NCBI GenBank assembly: GCA_013350335.1
Contig: CM023536.1
Span: 11,366,207-11,430,206 of the forward strand
From: Chimonanthus salicifolius
Taxonomy: Eukaryota; Streptophyta; Magnoliopsida; Laurales; Calycanthaceae
Direction: 5' to 3'
Length of the DNA stretch: 64,000 nucleotides
Part shown: positions 56,701 through 60,735 of the stretch, one piece after another
Layout of the letters: each line of letters begins with the position of its first letter
How positions within the stretch are numbered: position 1 is the stretch's first letter
The notes under the pieces: model-generated
What the model saw: the letters and a program-made list of their open reading frames with translations, nothing else
Databases searched by the model: none
Told to the model about the DNA's origin: nothing
Position numbers and translations under genes: made by a program

Positions 56701-58539
56701 AATATTTTAGTTAGGTTCAAAAGGAGAAAGTTATGATACTATTTTTGTTGTCTTAGAAAACAATATTAACAGTGAAATGATCACCTGCACAGTGGAGTGC
56801 ACAATATTACCCCACATACCTAGACATGGCATCACCAAATGGGGTGGTCCATTAGAAAAGTATTTCCTTGAATATGTGGCACATCAAAAATCACCTTGAT
56901 TGAATCAATCAAGCCTTATTCTTTAAGCTATCAAAAAATTGATCAATTTAAATTATTTTGCTAATATTTAAACTTTGCGGCCTTAAAAAAAAATGGATTA
57001 ATTGATCTGATCAAGGTGATTCTTAGTAGACATCATACTCAAATAAATATATTTTTTAATGGACCCATCACCACTCCATTTGGTGGGACTCATGTCTAGG
57101 TGTGTGGGGTAAAATTGTCACCAATATGTGGGTGATCATCCTTTGTTAAGGGTGGTCATGCATATTTTGGAAAAAAAAAAAATTAACTTGACTCGAACCA
57201 ACCCAACCTGAAAGAAATCTAGATCAGGTTGGGTAAAGGGGTCCCAGACCCAAACCCAAGCCGACTCGAATTGGAAAATACCATCTAAACACTATTTTTT
57301 TACCCATTGGTTTTAGCCCATGTACCCCACCCTAACTTCAAATCTGATCGCACTGCCTCTATTTCCCAATAGCCACACGTGAAAGGGAAGTCCTCTTATC
57401 TTCCACTTTCTATCAAAGTAATATTTTCATCTCATTTTTTAAGTTTTATATTTGTATACGAATTCAGGTTGGGTCAGTCAATTCAAGCAAAAAATCTGTT
57501 ATTACTTATATGTAACCCAACCTGAACCCCACCCAACCCATTATCACCCTATCATTATACTAAAAAAGTAAAAAGTATCAGAAGAGTCCATGAAAAGTCT
57601 GTGAGCATCCAACACAGAGAAGTATCTGACACTAATACCTCACAAATTGTGAAGAGTTCGTGCAACATAGGCTAAAATAAATTTGGTGTAGGAAAGCAGT
57701 GCCTATCTAGGATACAACTTAGACCAGGCTATACCTAAGCACCATAAAAAGCCCAAAAAAGGACTTGGACCTACCGAAGCATGGGCCAAGCCAAAGTCTA
57801 GGATACAAAACTCCCAATCTGAATTCAGGCCAGGCTCAGGCCTAGTGTTTTGAAATCTCACCCTGGCCTGAAAGCCCAATTTCTAGCCCAACTCAATAAT
57901 ACAATATTGTAATTTCGTATAATCAAGTGAGATTCCAGGCTCAAGATTTTGGGCCGATCCCCAGATCTTCAAGTTGGGTATGAAATTGAGCATAGGCATA
58001 TCAATAGTTCAATACAAATCAAGCCCGGGCTCAGGTTTGATCAAAGTCAATCCTGGCTTACCCAAGTTGCCCCTTGTCCTACTGAATATGATTTTCTGGG
58101 TTTTACACCAACAAAAACACAAATAGAAAACCATCACCCAAAATATCAAAAAGGGTTATGATTTGAGATGCCAAATTCTTACCACATTTTAAGGAGTAGA
58201 ACTGCATAAACTCTAGGGTAAAAACTTGACAGCAGCTACCATGAAGATAAGTTTGTTGCATCTCAACATCTTGTTAAAAAAGAAATGTTCAATTTTTCTT
58301 CTAAATTCCAACACACTTTTTTTTTCCATAATAAATCCAGAAGCATGTTTTTCGTTGAAAATGGTAACTGGATCTTTTAATCATGAAACAAGTTATGAAC
58401 CAAACATCTAGAAAGAAGAGCTTAAAACCCAAGATGAGAATTACCCCTTGGTGTAAACCATGAGAAGCCAAAAGCATAATCTTTGAGCCATCTGATACTT
58501 GAGATGACTTCAAGGTCACCGTGTCAACAAGAACTTTAC
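15895..58539 (-). CDS. LRR and ubiquitin-like domain protein (At2g30105-like), 5' end missing
   Basis: Nine exons on the minus strand join without any phase conflict into 319 codons plus a stop. The order of domains is the C-terminal part of a ubiquitin-like fold (visible residues 1-31, ending GLHQG), a linker (32-85) with RWKLTGVVAL, leucine-rich repeats (about 86-280, LxxLxLxxNxL pattern with xxLPxxIG ends) and a basic C-terminus FDERRRSKHQKQLDFRV (about 286-302). This matches the whole layout of the plant LRR/ubiquitin-like family, which is about 370 residues long, so roughly the first 55 are missing here. The family's biochemical role is not established; LRRs suggest protein binding and the ubiquitin-like domain suggests a link to ubiquitin or proteasome partners, which is inference. 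Exons carry no stops or frameshifts, so the gene looks alive despite introns of up to 16.6 kb full of transposons. Confidence 0.93.
16015..16560. other. Start of the last intron, no element identified
   Basis: AT-rich intron sequence. TAGGCATGGGCCTAA and AGGAGCAATG-type words around 16380-16460 hint at an eroded MITE running to about 16880, but ends could not be paired convincingly. Confidence 0.35.
16561..16700. repeat. 62-bp tandem repeat, about 2.3 copies
   Basis: TAGAATTTTTAGTTACAATT starts units at 16561, 16623 and 16685. The units share GAGCTA(A/G)CAAGTGCATTAT and differ at few sites. Confidence 0.85.
16880..17790 (+). mobile_element. LINE 3' portion (post-RT and RNase H), degraded
   Basis: Translated in shifting frames, the plus strand gives ILAAILWLLWKERNLRIFEN, a hallmark after the RT zinc-binding domain of plant L1 LINEs. 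Next come WLPANNEFKDF and RNase H-like FKFNVDGVV. Several stops and frameshifts are present. A 3' UTR, a (TA)n run and an A-run at about 17779-17788 end the copy. The 5' part (endonuclease, RT) is absent, as is common for truncated insertions. Confidence 0.8.
17722..17768. repeat. (TA)n microsatellite
   Basis: About 23 TA units lie in the 3' UTR of the LINE at 16880-17790. Confidence 0.95.
17839..18370 (+). mobile_element. Second LINE 3' fragment (RNase H and 3' UTR)
   Basis: It opens with VELRAIRQAIHLWASLGNDN and continues through an RNase H C-terminal region ending near NNVAYFLASVGVQ. A 3' UTR follows with TTAATGAAATATTTCTCTGG and an A-run at about 18362. It is 5'-truncated and lies directly behind the previous LINE tail in the same orientation. 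Confidence 0.75.
18371..18850 (-). mobile_element. Possible LTR fragment
   Basis: On the minus strand GGTCTATAAATAGATGGCC resembles an LTR TATA box in a GC-richer context, followed by a plausible leader. No matching second LTR, binding site or TG...CA ends were found, so the call is tentative. Confidence 0.25.
18940..19059 (-). CDS. LRR-Ubl gene, exon with the last LRRs
   Basis: Acceptor TAATGTTGCAG, donor GTAGCA after CAG. It encodes exactly 40 codons in phase 0, TLHLSNNGLRSLPS to TEITMDLLRQ, matching the final LRR and the EIT motif of the family. Confidence 0.95.
19060..19981. other. Intron of the LRR-Ubl gene
   Basis: A 922-bp intron with no recognisable transposon. Short open frames here have no domain. 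Confidence 0.6.
19982..20047 (-). CDS. LRR-Ubl gene, 22-codon exon
   Basis: Acceptor ACGTTTTTAG. It encodes VDFSSNLLVELPETLGNLQN followed by LK, one LRR. The donor is GTCCCT, a GT with an otherwise poor consensus, yet the phase and the match to the family require it. Confidence 0.9.
20168..20216 (-). CDS. LRR-Ubl gene, 49-nt mini-exon
   Basis: It starts with the G that completes a split AGG (Arg) codon and encodes ISSLPSSIGNCCSLVE before donor GTGCTA. The block IGNC(C/S) is conserved in the family. Both splice sites are good. Confidence 0.93.
20217..20540. other. Intron sequence between mini-exon and LINE
   Basis: No element is recognised. It is the 3'-most part of the 16.6-kb intron. Confidence 0.5.
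20560..20900 (-). pseudogene. LINE ORF2 zinc-binding (zf-RVT) segment
   Basis: The reading YHRGLLNHESNLSCILCGHP followed by DSDHLFCKCP has the CxxC...HxxxxC pattern of the reverse-transcriptase zinc-binding domain of plant LINEs. MGISWVL then leads into the usual post-domain region, which is frameshifted. Confidence 0.85.
20940..21770. other. Segment where the LINE RT core is expected but absent
   Basis: About 830 bp separate the LINE linker from the zinc-binding domain. No YADD-type motif or other RT block can be read on the minus strand. The overlapping open frames here are hydrophobic or biased and unrecognised. It may be replaced, heavily eroded or inserted sequence. Confidence 0.45.
21778..23122 (-). 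pseudogene. LINE ORF2 endonuclease and linker, inactivated
   Basis: ORF2 begins at ATG 23122 with MRILTWNVRDLG, the conserved start of AP-type endonucleases. KHKIDVVFYARNQK follows, where the catalytic QETK-type segment has drifted. DVEWRFKPSQGSASGILTL continues the fold. Frames shift repeatedly downstream to EVEWRQKSRCLWLKEGDKNT (about 22020), the linker that precedes the RT. A SINE tail interrupts it at 22712-22796. Stops show that it is not functional. Confidence 0.85.
22712..22796 (+). mobile_element. 5'-truncated SINE tail with target duplication
   Basis: It ends in GGCCTGGACACCTTGGTCTT and an A-run, the 3' end of Au-like plant SINEs. The flanks AATAGCCATAA at 22701-22711 and 22797-22807 are an 11-bp perfect duplication inside the LINE endonuclease. 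Confidence 0.85.
23163..23230 (-). mobile_element. Short LINE 3' tail
   Basis: On the minus strand, TTCAATTCATTATTCC leads into a run of about 15 A, as in LINE 3' UTR ends. It sits between the L1 ORF2 start and the RTE element, so it is a further small insertion or part of the same event. Confidence 0.5.
23231..24944 (+). mobile_element. RTE-type LINE, degraded
   Basis: The RT blocks appear in order on the plus strand: KMKRNRVPGPNGIPIEDW (block 1-2), ENQFVLMPGRSTTEEI (block 3), YMTLST then ENAYD, LHQGSA, and FANDIV where the catalytic YADD/FADD has lost its first Asp. Next come WRRMLESNGLKISRTKIEYM and VKMHMLRWISG, all typical of plant RTE elements. The 3' end AAGCCGACCCCAGATAGTTG and the closing (GAT)n are also RTE-like. 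Frameshifts and stops are frequent. It lies inside the L1 LINE in the opposite orientation. Confidence 0.9.
24570..24716. mobile_element. Small fold-back MITE inside the RTE element
   Basis: GTACTCAGACCTGAGAGTCA followed by a GGATTTATTGTCTGTCATT-like arm is mirrored at the right by AATGACAGACAGTAAATC and CTCGAGTCCGAGTA. It replaces the expected continuation of the RTE reading after LRETRLR. Confidence 0.6.
24945..25968 (-). pseudogene. LINE ORF1 C-terminal region and ORF1-ORF2 spacer
   Basis: Open stretches such as GRRLGISSLDKEDANTVLME and a Lys/Glu-rich part (about 25612-25857) fit the end of a plant LINE ORF1. Placement between the RRM part and ORF2 is inferred from flanking continuity. 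No complete domain is readable. Confidence 0.55.
26838..26862. repeat. (CT)n microsatellite
   Basis: An uninterrupted CT run just downstream of the TATA-like box in the 3.9-kb LTR, where a leader would be. Confidence 0.85.
28980..29200. repeat. Degenerate tandem repeat in the long LTR
   Basis: GAAGACCAC...GGTGG-like words (also GAAGGCCACTAAGG, GAAGGCCACCAAAT) recur three to four times with TTATCCTCACTTTAGGTG between them, suggesting an old internal repeat of about 60 bp. Confidence 0.6.
30056..30312 (-). mobile_element. LINE 3' tail inserted in ORF1
   Basis: On the minus strand a GGGGTTTGGGGGCTTCTTTT leader and a 3' UTR (CTCGGACCCCGCTTTGTA) end at TTTCAAAAAAG. The flanks GATTTTTTTCGTC and GATTTCTTCGTC look like an imperfect target duplication. 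It carries no protein. Confidence 0.6.
30313..31152 (-). pseudogene. LINE ORF1 with RRM domain, broken
   Basis: The frame starting near 31140 reads VGNGKRWITEATVRLDKEV and, after a frameshift, FILFVSSLPERVTLGWLVMV and VFIPKRKKRDAKERIFAFVR, then ALNGTKVLGKKLLV. These are RNP2- and RNP1-like parts of an RRM as found in ORF1 of some plant L1 LINEs, where it binds element RNA. The Lys/Arg-rich PKRKKR loop fits that role. Frameshifts make it a pseudogene. Confidence 0.75.
31153..31362. other. Spacer between two LINEs
   Basis: About 200 bp of AT-rich intron sequence. The exact 5' end of the split L1 lies somewhere in 31150-31220. Confidence 0.4.
31380..33566 (-). mobile_element. 5'-truncated L1-type LINE with 17-bp target duplication
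   Basis: ATGAATTCAACAATGTT flanks the copy (31363-31379 and 33567-33583). On the minus strand the element ends in an A-run at 31380. Readable blocks are WKDKWVGDAPLANIFPTLFS (post-RT), LTIDNLRVPHMLIVNDCPMC (zinc-binding, HMLVHC), WSIWLVRNSKIFKGKE, and RNase H-like GYGGIIRNS and ELYALWRGVLALEE. The RT and endonuclease are missing through truncation. An LTR fragment at 32425-32749 splits it. Confidence 0.9.
32425..32749 (+). mobile_element. Copia/TRIM-type LTR with primer-binding site, incomplete
   Basis: The LTR runs from TGTTGGAATAATTAG (32425) to TTTCTACA (32615), 191 bp. It is followed at once by TGGTATCAG, complementary to initiator Met tRNA, the usual Copia/TRIM binding site. About 130 bp of internal sequence follow and then LINE sequence resumes; the second LTR is missing. 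The LINE reads across the site as ...IWKG/VAPLKVKLFG, which fixes the insertion point. Confidence 0.75.
33600..33840. other. Intron sequence, no element identified
   Basis: A short open frame here has no domain. Similarity to the R repeat begins near 33840. Confidence 0.4.
33840..34240 (+). repeat. Dispersed repeat R, copy 1
   Basis: It shares TATGAGAAC, GACCTTATGGATCCAATTCC, ACCCAATTTGACACCAAT and ATCTAACCCGATGAATTTCC with copies at 35033, 35258 and 50480, and CCATCCATGTAGGCCTAGG with the inverted copy at 35810. No protein is encoded and no known family was recognised. It may be a non-autonomous DNA element. Confidence 0.6.
34597..34765. mobile_element. CGGCCGATAT-type hAT MITE
   Basis: AATCTCGGCCGATATGATAT at the left mirrors GATATCGAGATTTATACCC at the right, with TATCGGCCGATA palindromes between. 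The terminal CAAGGGTATAAATCTCG (inverse of the right end) resembles the family ends at 11859 and 14205. No clear duplication. Confidence 0.6.
34905..35032 (+). mobile_element. LINE 3' tail with target duplication
   Basis: A 128-bp 3' UTR fragment (GTCTTGTAATGTGGGG... TTAGCGGATTTCTCC... GAATTAATGAAGTTATC) ends in an A-run. AGTTCTCA flanks it (34897-34904 and 35033-35040). The same tail occurs on the minus strand at 56057-56344. It landed inside repeat R copy 2. Confidence 0.85.
35033..35255 (+). repeat. Dispersed repeat R, copy 2
   Basis: It carries GGGGCCCATAGTAGACTTTA, CACCCACCTACCTCC and CTCGATGAATTTCCATCG in the same order as the other copies. Its left part was split off by the LINE tail at 34905-35032. 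Confidence 0.65.
35258..35612 (+). repeat. Dispersed repeat R, copy 3
   Basis: The longest plus-strand copy, from TTTGCATGAAGTTTGGTGTA through GGGGCCCATAGTACATC to CATCCATGTGGGCCCAAG. It ends GAGCTTGCACCAGATG beside a (TA)n run. Together with the inverted copy at 35810 it forms a large inverted pair. Confidence 0.65.
35638..35796. mobile_element. MITE with GATTGGTGCACCA termini, copy 2
   Basis: The 159-bp element starts GGGAATTGATTGGTGCACCA and ends TGGTGCACCAATCACTTCCC. The inverted pair is nearly perfect over 20 bp. It sits in a (TA)n stretch. The copy at 11056-11207 is a relative. Confidence 0.85.
35810..36035 (-). repeat. Dispersed repeat R, inverted copy
   Basis: It reads GAGCTTGCACTAAACATGG, CACATGGATGGGTGGGCTTG and ATAAAATTTCATCATGATTG, the inverse of the right half of copy 3, and ends near GTTAAGAGTCATTAATC. 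Its left part is missing. Confidence 0.6.
36145..36536. mobile_element. MITE with 140-bp inverted arms
   Basis: The arms start ATGATCACATGTCGTCATCC and its inverse (GGATGACAACATAGGACCAT), with TAATGGTAAGGATGAC present in both. They remain similar for about 140 bp around a roughly 110-bp centre. The size is 392 bp. No protein is encoded. Confidence 0.8.
36859..36996 (-). CDS. LRR-Ubl gene, exon with two LRRs
   Basis: Acceptor TTCATGTAG, donor GTATTA. The first C completes a split CAC (His) codon and the final AG opens a split AGG (Arg) codon. It encodes 45 whole codons, LTTLPSAVGALTLLQQLHVA to ILKANNN. The NNKLTSLPDEIG repeat is almost canonical. Confidence 0.97.
37322..38188. mobile_element. 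hAT-type non-autonomous element, 867 bp
   Basis: The ends CAATATTGTCAAAATC and GATTTTGACAACATTG are inverted copies. The flanks GTCCTACA (37314-37321) and GTCATACA (38189-38196) are an 8-bp duplication with one mismatch. Near the ends are GGATTCGAATC-type words. The middle has pyrimidine-rich TCTTCTTCC stretches, but no transposase was recognised. The related element at 39457-39973 has the same ends. Confidence 0.8.
38679..38779 (-). CDS. LRR-Ubl gene, exon KLLANANDI...SLSQN
   Basis: Acceptor TTTTGTGCAG, donor GTTAGT after CA. It encodes 33 codons plus two bases. SISWEVVKSFKSLTVLSLSQ aligns with the family block SIQWE...LKRLMLLSIS. The CA plus the next exon's C gives His. Confidence 0.95.
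38946..39056 (-). CDS. LRR-Ubl gene, first LRR exon
   Basis: Acceptor GAAATTGAAG, donor GTAACT. Exactly 37 codons, VVPEEVWACGPSVRVLDISN to IGSLSSIQ. PEEVW.CG..VRVLDIS.N is a strongly conserved block of the family. The acceptor has a weak pyrimidine tract, but no alternative keeps the match. Confidence 0.95.
39457..39973. mobile_element. hAT-type MITE, 517 bp
   Basis: It starts CAATGTTGTGAAAATTGAAT and ends AAGATTTTAACAACCATG, an inverted pair matching the element at 37322-38188. The flanks AGGGCAAG (39449-39456) and AGGGCGAG (39974-39981) are an 8-bp duplication with one mismatch. GAATCGTAAGAT words are frequent. No coding capacity. Confidence 0.8.
39985..41240 (+). mobile_element. LINE RT region, heavily degraded
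   Basis: Fragments in shifting frames read KAPSSNGL (for KAPGPDG), FRPISLLRSAYKLLPKFLAN, and NSNIVVTHLKYIDNTMIFYN, where the catalytic YADD has become YIDN. A post-RT part follows at about 40910-41227. These are the RT blocks of a plant L1 LINE in order. The element is dead and its ends are unclear. Confidence 0.75.
41404..41985. repeat. 60-bp tandem repeat array
   Basis: Units starting GGATTAGGGTCTTAGACAA recur at about 41622, 41682, 41742, 41802, 41864 and 41924. Each contains CCTAATGGACC and TTAGACCCATTTAA. Upstream to 41404 the units are decayed and interspersed with TGATACCCAAGG. No coding potential was recognised. Confidence 0.9.
42130..43244 (+). pseudogene. Copia polymerase remnant (RT and RNase H)
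   Basis: Readable pieces are TFLHADLKE, VVCADDIV with the intact ADD of the RT catalytic motif, DIKDLGPLDCFLGIKVAHS, then RNase H-like VARSTKAEFHAMT. This is the order of the Copia 3' pol region. Stops and frameshifts are frequent. The PPT-like AAAAGGGAAG precedes an LTR at 43245. Confidence 0.85.
43245..43458 (+). mobile_element. Copia 3' LTR, degraded
   Basis: It begins TATTGAAGATGTATAACTTG directly after the polypurine tract, with TA for the expected TG, and ends in a CTTCTTTCA leader-like stretch. No second LTR for this element is in the window. Confidence 0.55.
43459..44752. other. Intron sequence, no element identified
   Basis: AT-rich. The overlapping short open frames at about 43690-43980 occur on both strands and show no domain. 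Confidence 0.5.
44823..45004 (+). mobile_element. tRNA-derived SINE
   Basis: Box-A-like GTAACTCAGTTGGC and box-B-like GGTCTCGAGTTAAACTC lie 40 bp apart, followed by GGATTAGTCTCACC and a T/A-rich tail. AAGAGATA flanks it (44815-44822 and 45005-45012). Confidence 0.7.
45066..46260 (+). mobile_element. 5'-truncated LINE with 13-bp target duplication
   Basis: AAGGCTCCAAACC occurs at 45053-45065 and 46261-46273. The plus strand begins in the zinc-binding domain (LHCMLCSYMEDIDHLFVGCP), continues KERNSKIFENKAFESEI and a broken RNase H, and ends with a 3' UTR and A-rich tail (46240-46260). It inserted into the minus-strand LINE at 44773-48396. Confidence 0.9.
48417..49670. other. Intron sequence, possible eroded MITEs
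   Basis: No coding domain. CACGTGATCATCATAGGTGG (about 48982) and ATGATCACCTGGGTGTGC (about 49096) resemble the ATGATCAC ends of the MITEs at 36145 and 56777, but arms could not be paired. Confidence 0.4.
49671..49738. repeat. 34-bp tandem duplication beside an exon
   Basis: ATGTGGCTACATCTAATCTT starts identical units at 49671 and 49705, about 40 bp into the intron from the donor site of the 49779-49940 exon. Confidence 0.9.
49779..49940 (-). CDS. LRR-Ubl gene, linker exon
   Basis: Acceptor CCTTGCACAG, donor GTAATT. Fifty-four codons in phase 0, from DGPINKDAPMPSNLRK to ALSECHLK. The conserved part is RLERWKLTGVVAL; the middle is a Lys/Ala/Asp-rich linker, variable in the family. Confidence 0.96.
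50480..50640 (+). repeat. Dispersed repeat R, partial copy
   Basis: GTATGAAGTTTGGTGAAAAC, CACCCACCTACCCCAC and ACCCAATTTGACACCAATG match copy 3 at 35258-35612. The right half is absent. Confidence 0.6.
50861..51106 (+). mobile_element. Copia 5' LTR
   Basis: It starts TGTTGTAGATATGG and contains a TATA-like CTATATATACATG at about 50985. It ends about TTCTAACG, one base from the expected CA, followed within 3 bp by the Met-tRNA binding site TGGTATCAG. Confidence 0.65.
51985..52930 (+). pseudogene. Copia gag, frameshifted
   Basis: It begins MDKNDVLSETSSNS. LLNKTNYFQRSHLAKMF corresponds to the conserved LxxxNYxxW gag motif with W replaced. KYKEWKANNSLIQTWILLSV and TRIYELYQDVAHLQ are typical Copia gag segments. 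The frame breaks near 52435 and continues in other frames to HDLLAGLNPDFEPIR and the zinc knuckle YCKMTNDYVDSFYKLHG, where Cys and His positions have drifted. Confidence 0.85.
52983..53270 (+). pseudogene. Copia protease and GAG-pre-integrase remnant
   Basis: SLWIPDFEATDHMV corresponds to the protease active site, with DSGA changed to DFEA, so it is inactive. It is followed by LWHYHLKHPSNKVMKQLV, the HxxxxH of the pre-integrase zinc domain, and EYENYQYGKHQRP, where both Cys of the following CxxC are lost. Confidence 0.85.
53320..54790 (-). mobile_element. 1.47-kb retro-inserted sequence of unknown origin
   Basis: The perfect 20-bp repeat ACATTTTGTTCCTTTATTCA flanks it (53300-53319 and 54791-54810), and a T-run starts at 53320, so it was inserted by target-primed reverse transcription with its poly-A at the left. 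The minus strand is GC-richer than its surroundings. It has overlapping open frames (54413-53832, 193 residues; 53731-53465, 88 residues) but no RT, RRM or other known domain. It contains a hairpin with CCCTCTGCC/GGCAGAGGG near 54620-54665. It could be a retrocopy of a cellular transcript or a non-autonomous LINE. Confidence 0.75.
54811..55620 (+). pseudogene. Copia integrase remnant
   Basis: Pieces in changing frames read HTNFRYFVTFVDDSSLMTWV, with the first Asp of the DDE triad region, then MMKQKSEVFYHFQ, HDIESKTSCPHTPQQQGVVE, MKIATSLT and KCLFSSMFHKGYKCLDPVTG. These are the integrase core and its C-terminal GKGYxCxDP box. Stops abound. Confidence 0.8.
56057..56344 (-). mobile_element. LINE 3' tail with 18-bp target duplication
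   Basis: TATTACTGTTTTCTACCA flanks it (56039-56056 and 56345-56362). On the minus strand it ends in the 3' UTR that also occurs at 34905-35032 (TTAGCGGATTTCTCC... GAATTAATGAAGTTATC) and an A-run. A short RNase H end lies upstream (about 56200-56340). It inserted into or just behind the Copia remnant. Confidence 0.88.
56777..57139. mobile_element. MITE with long inverted arms
   Basis: It starts ATGATCACCTGCACAGTGG and ends ...GGTGATCAT. The arms share TACCCCACA(T/C)ACCTAGACATG and CACCAAATGG. It is 363 bp with an AT-rich centre. The ATGATCAC start is shared with the MITE at 36145-36536. No target duplication is visible. Confidence 0.75.
57170..57550. mobile_element. CCAACCC-rich hAT-like element
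   Basis: CCAACCCAACCTGAAAG at the left and AACCCAACCTGAACCCC at the right, with GGTTGGGT words between, resemble the GGGTTGGGT-rich ends of plant hAT MITEs. The ends are not precise. Confidence 0.4.
57690..58060. mobile_element. GCCCAAGCC-rich hAT-like element
   Basis: AGGCCAGGCTCAGGCC, GGCCTGAAAGCCC and AAGCCCGGGCTCAGG words recur, as in other hAT-related tracts here (60221, 61985). The termini are not resolved. Confidence 0.4.
58445..58539 (-). CDS. LRR-Ubl gene, C-terminal part of the ubiquitin-like domain
   Basis: Acceptor CTACAACAG, donor GTAATT. Two bases complete a Gly codon begun in the missing upstream exon, then 31 codons run from KVLVDTVTLKSSQVSDGSK to GLHQG. GKVL...L....V..G.K..L.AS.GLHQG is the end of the ubiquitin-like fold in this family. 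An alternative acceptor 10 bp upstream (GATTACAG) would add three residues and change the phase. Confidence 0.92.
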
Positions 58540-59569
58540 CTGTTGTAGACTGTAATCAGTAGATTATTATATTCATATCATACTAACATATGAATCCTAA
58601 AACAGCTTTTTTCCTCTCTAAAAAAATTAAACATAAAAAAAAAAAAAACCTAAAGTAGATCTAACTCTAAATGATTCAGAACTGAATAATAATGCAAAAT
58701 GAACCAACTAGTTTGAGCACAGAATATGATAAGAAGCAGATAACAATATTAGTGTCTTTAAAGCAAATTTCTCTGGAACAGTACTGATAAAAATAAGTTC
58801 AAATGACTAGATTTTTCTATTTCTAACAGAGAATCAAATGACAGATGTTCTGAGTTGTGACAGTCTGATACATAAAGTTCATCATCATCATCTGGTTTAG
58901 ATGTATAAATATAACTCATACTTGGATTTGGCTGATATTTCAATTGAGCCAGTTTACCAAAAAGATCACATAAAATTGCTCAATAAAAGAGTACTTATGT
59001 ATGTTACAGTCCATTTGGATCTAAACCAAATTTGCAATTGCACTGTTCTTTCCAACACATCTTTCAAGGCAACGAGAGTAATCACAAGCAATTAAAAGGT
59101 CTCTTTCGGCCTAAACCAATGCTAAATGCATAATTTCCATATGCTGTTAGTTTTACACAGAACAGGGACTCTTCCCTCAGGAGTTATGGGCATCTTGGGA
59201 TAAAAAAAAAAATTAATAATCCAAGAAGCATATAGTATGAGAAAGTAGACTAGGAATAGAGAAATGAGCAGGGGTGACAGGCTGCACTGTATCATTCATG
59301 AAAAAACCATAGGTTTCAAAAGATGACCAATCAACCATTAGGTGGATCAGAGATTAAAAAAACAGAGGCTATCAATCCAGAATTAATAAATTCAAACTGC
59401 TTGCCATTAGAGGTACATCCAAATATAAACTAAAGCATGGTATTGAGCATGAACATAGAGTCGCTTCAGACCTTTGCATTCCATTCCTACATGACATGAG
59501 ATTCCTAGCAAGAAGCACGGGGCGCTGTTCAATACTCAGTGAGACAACCCATGACTTGCTTTAGTTGAT
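58540..59569. other. Intron sequence upstream of the last visible exon
   Basis: No element was recognised. It was searched on the minus strand for the start of the ubiquitin-like domain without success. Confidence 0.5.
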
Positions 59570-59625
59570 GAGGGTGATTTACCTATAATAGAAAAATATT
59601 AAGAAGAAGAAGATGATCATCTTTT

Positions 59626-59643
59626 TACTTTTCAAAAAAAAAA
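59626..59643 (+). mobile_element. 18-bp poly-A micro-insertion with target duplication
   Basis: AGATGATCATCTTTT occurs at 59611-59625 and 59644-59658. Between them lies only TACTTTTCAAAAAAAAAA, which looks like the last bases and tail of a LINE or SINE. It is an extremely short retro-insertion. Confidence 0.7.
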
Positions 59644-60220
59644 AGATGATCATCTTTTCTATACTTGCCCGTTCTCTCAAGATTTATGGTATAAATTTCT
59701 AGTTAATGGGGTCTTTGTGGGTGTTGGATTGGTCTATGGTTTGTTAGGCAGTTGGTGTGGGTTAGTTTTATCAGTGGAGATAAGATAGTCTGGTCATCCA
59801 TTCTGGCTAATTGTGTAGTGGCCAATTTGGAGGGCAAGAAACTCAAGAGTGTTTGACTCAAATTGAAATCAGTTGAAGAGGTGTTTGAGGGGGTAAGAGA
59901 TTATTTGACATTTTGGTTGTTACGTTGAAAGGATTTTGGAGATTTGGTTTTTGAGAATTTTATTCAGGCATGGCTAGTGCGTTAAGCAGGTGGCAAGGTT
60001 AATAGGAAGCCAAGGTAGAGGTGGCTACCTCAGCCAAAGGATTGTCTTAAGTTTAATATTAATGGGGCATCAAAGGGTAAGCTTGGTCCATCAGGTGTGG
60101 GGTGTGTGTGGCAAAACCATTTAGGCGACATGCTCTTGTCCTTTTCCAATCCAATTGGACTGAAAGACTCCAATGAGGCTAAACTTTGGGCTACTAGAAG
60201 AGAACTTGACATCAAGAGGA

Positions 60221-60735
60221 GAGAAGGAAGTAACGTTGCAACTCGGGCAGGCTGGGTTGGGTTTTAGGCTTGCCGACGCACATCCCCAAATTGCGATTAA
60301 GGGGCCCAAGCCCAAGTCTGGGCCTGAGTTGACCCCAATTAGCCAAACCCAACCCAAACGTGGACCAAACTTATATTTGTAGGACCTGACCTCGGTTTCA
60401 AGCCCGAAAAGCAAATACGGACTTATCTATGCTTTGGACCAAAAATGGAACTTTTTGTATCATTCTATACAAATATAAATCATATACTACATAAAATTTA
60501 CATTTATACACAATTTTAATTAAACAAAATTAGAATTTATAAATTGTACATAAAAAATTTGGGCTGCCAAACTCAAGCTTTCATGTACTACACTCGACCC
60601 AAACCAAATTCTAATTCAAGCCTGATGTTTTGGCTTGAGAATGAGCCCAAGCCAAGCCCAAGTCAACCTGAACCCAAATTTTTTCAGGTTTTTCAGGTGG
60701 GATCAGGTTAGCCCCGGCCCAAATTGCACCCCTAG
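60221..60735. mobile_element. hAT-like MITE inside the LINE
   Basis: The right end GGCCCAAATTGCACCCCTAG inverts to CTAGGGGTGCAATTTGGGCC, a typical hAT terminus. The left end GTTGCAACTCGGGCAGGC is a diverged partner. GGGCTTGGG/CCCAAGCCC words fill the interior. No clean 8-bp duplication was found. It interrupts LINE RNase H sequence. Confidence 0.65.

Noticed and set aside
58541..58549. Alternative acceptor GATTACAG for the Ubl exon
   Set aside because: It would insert STT before the conserved GKVL and break the expected split Gly codon.
60121..60414. 97-residue minus-strand frame
   Set aside because: It crosses the border between LINE and MITE and is a repeat-derived frame.
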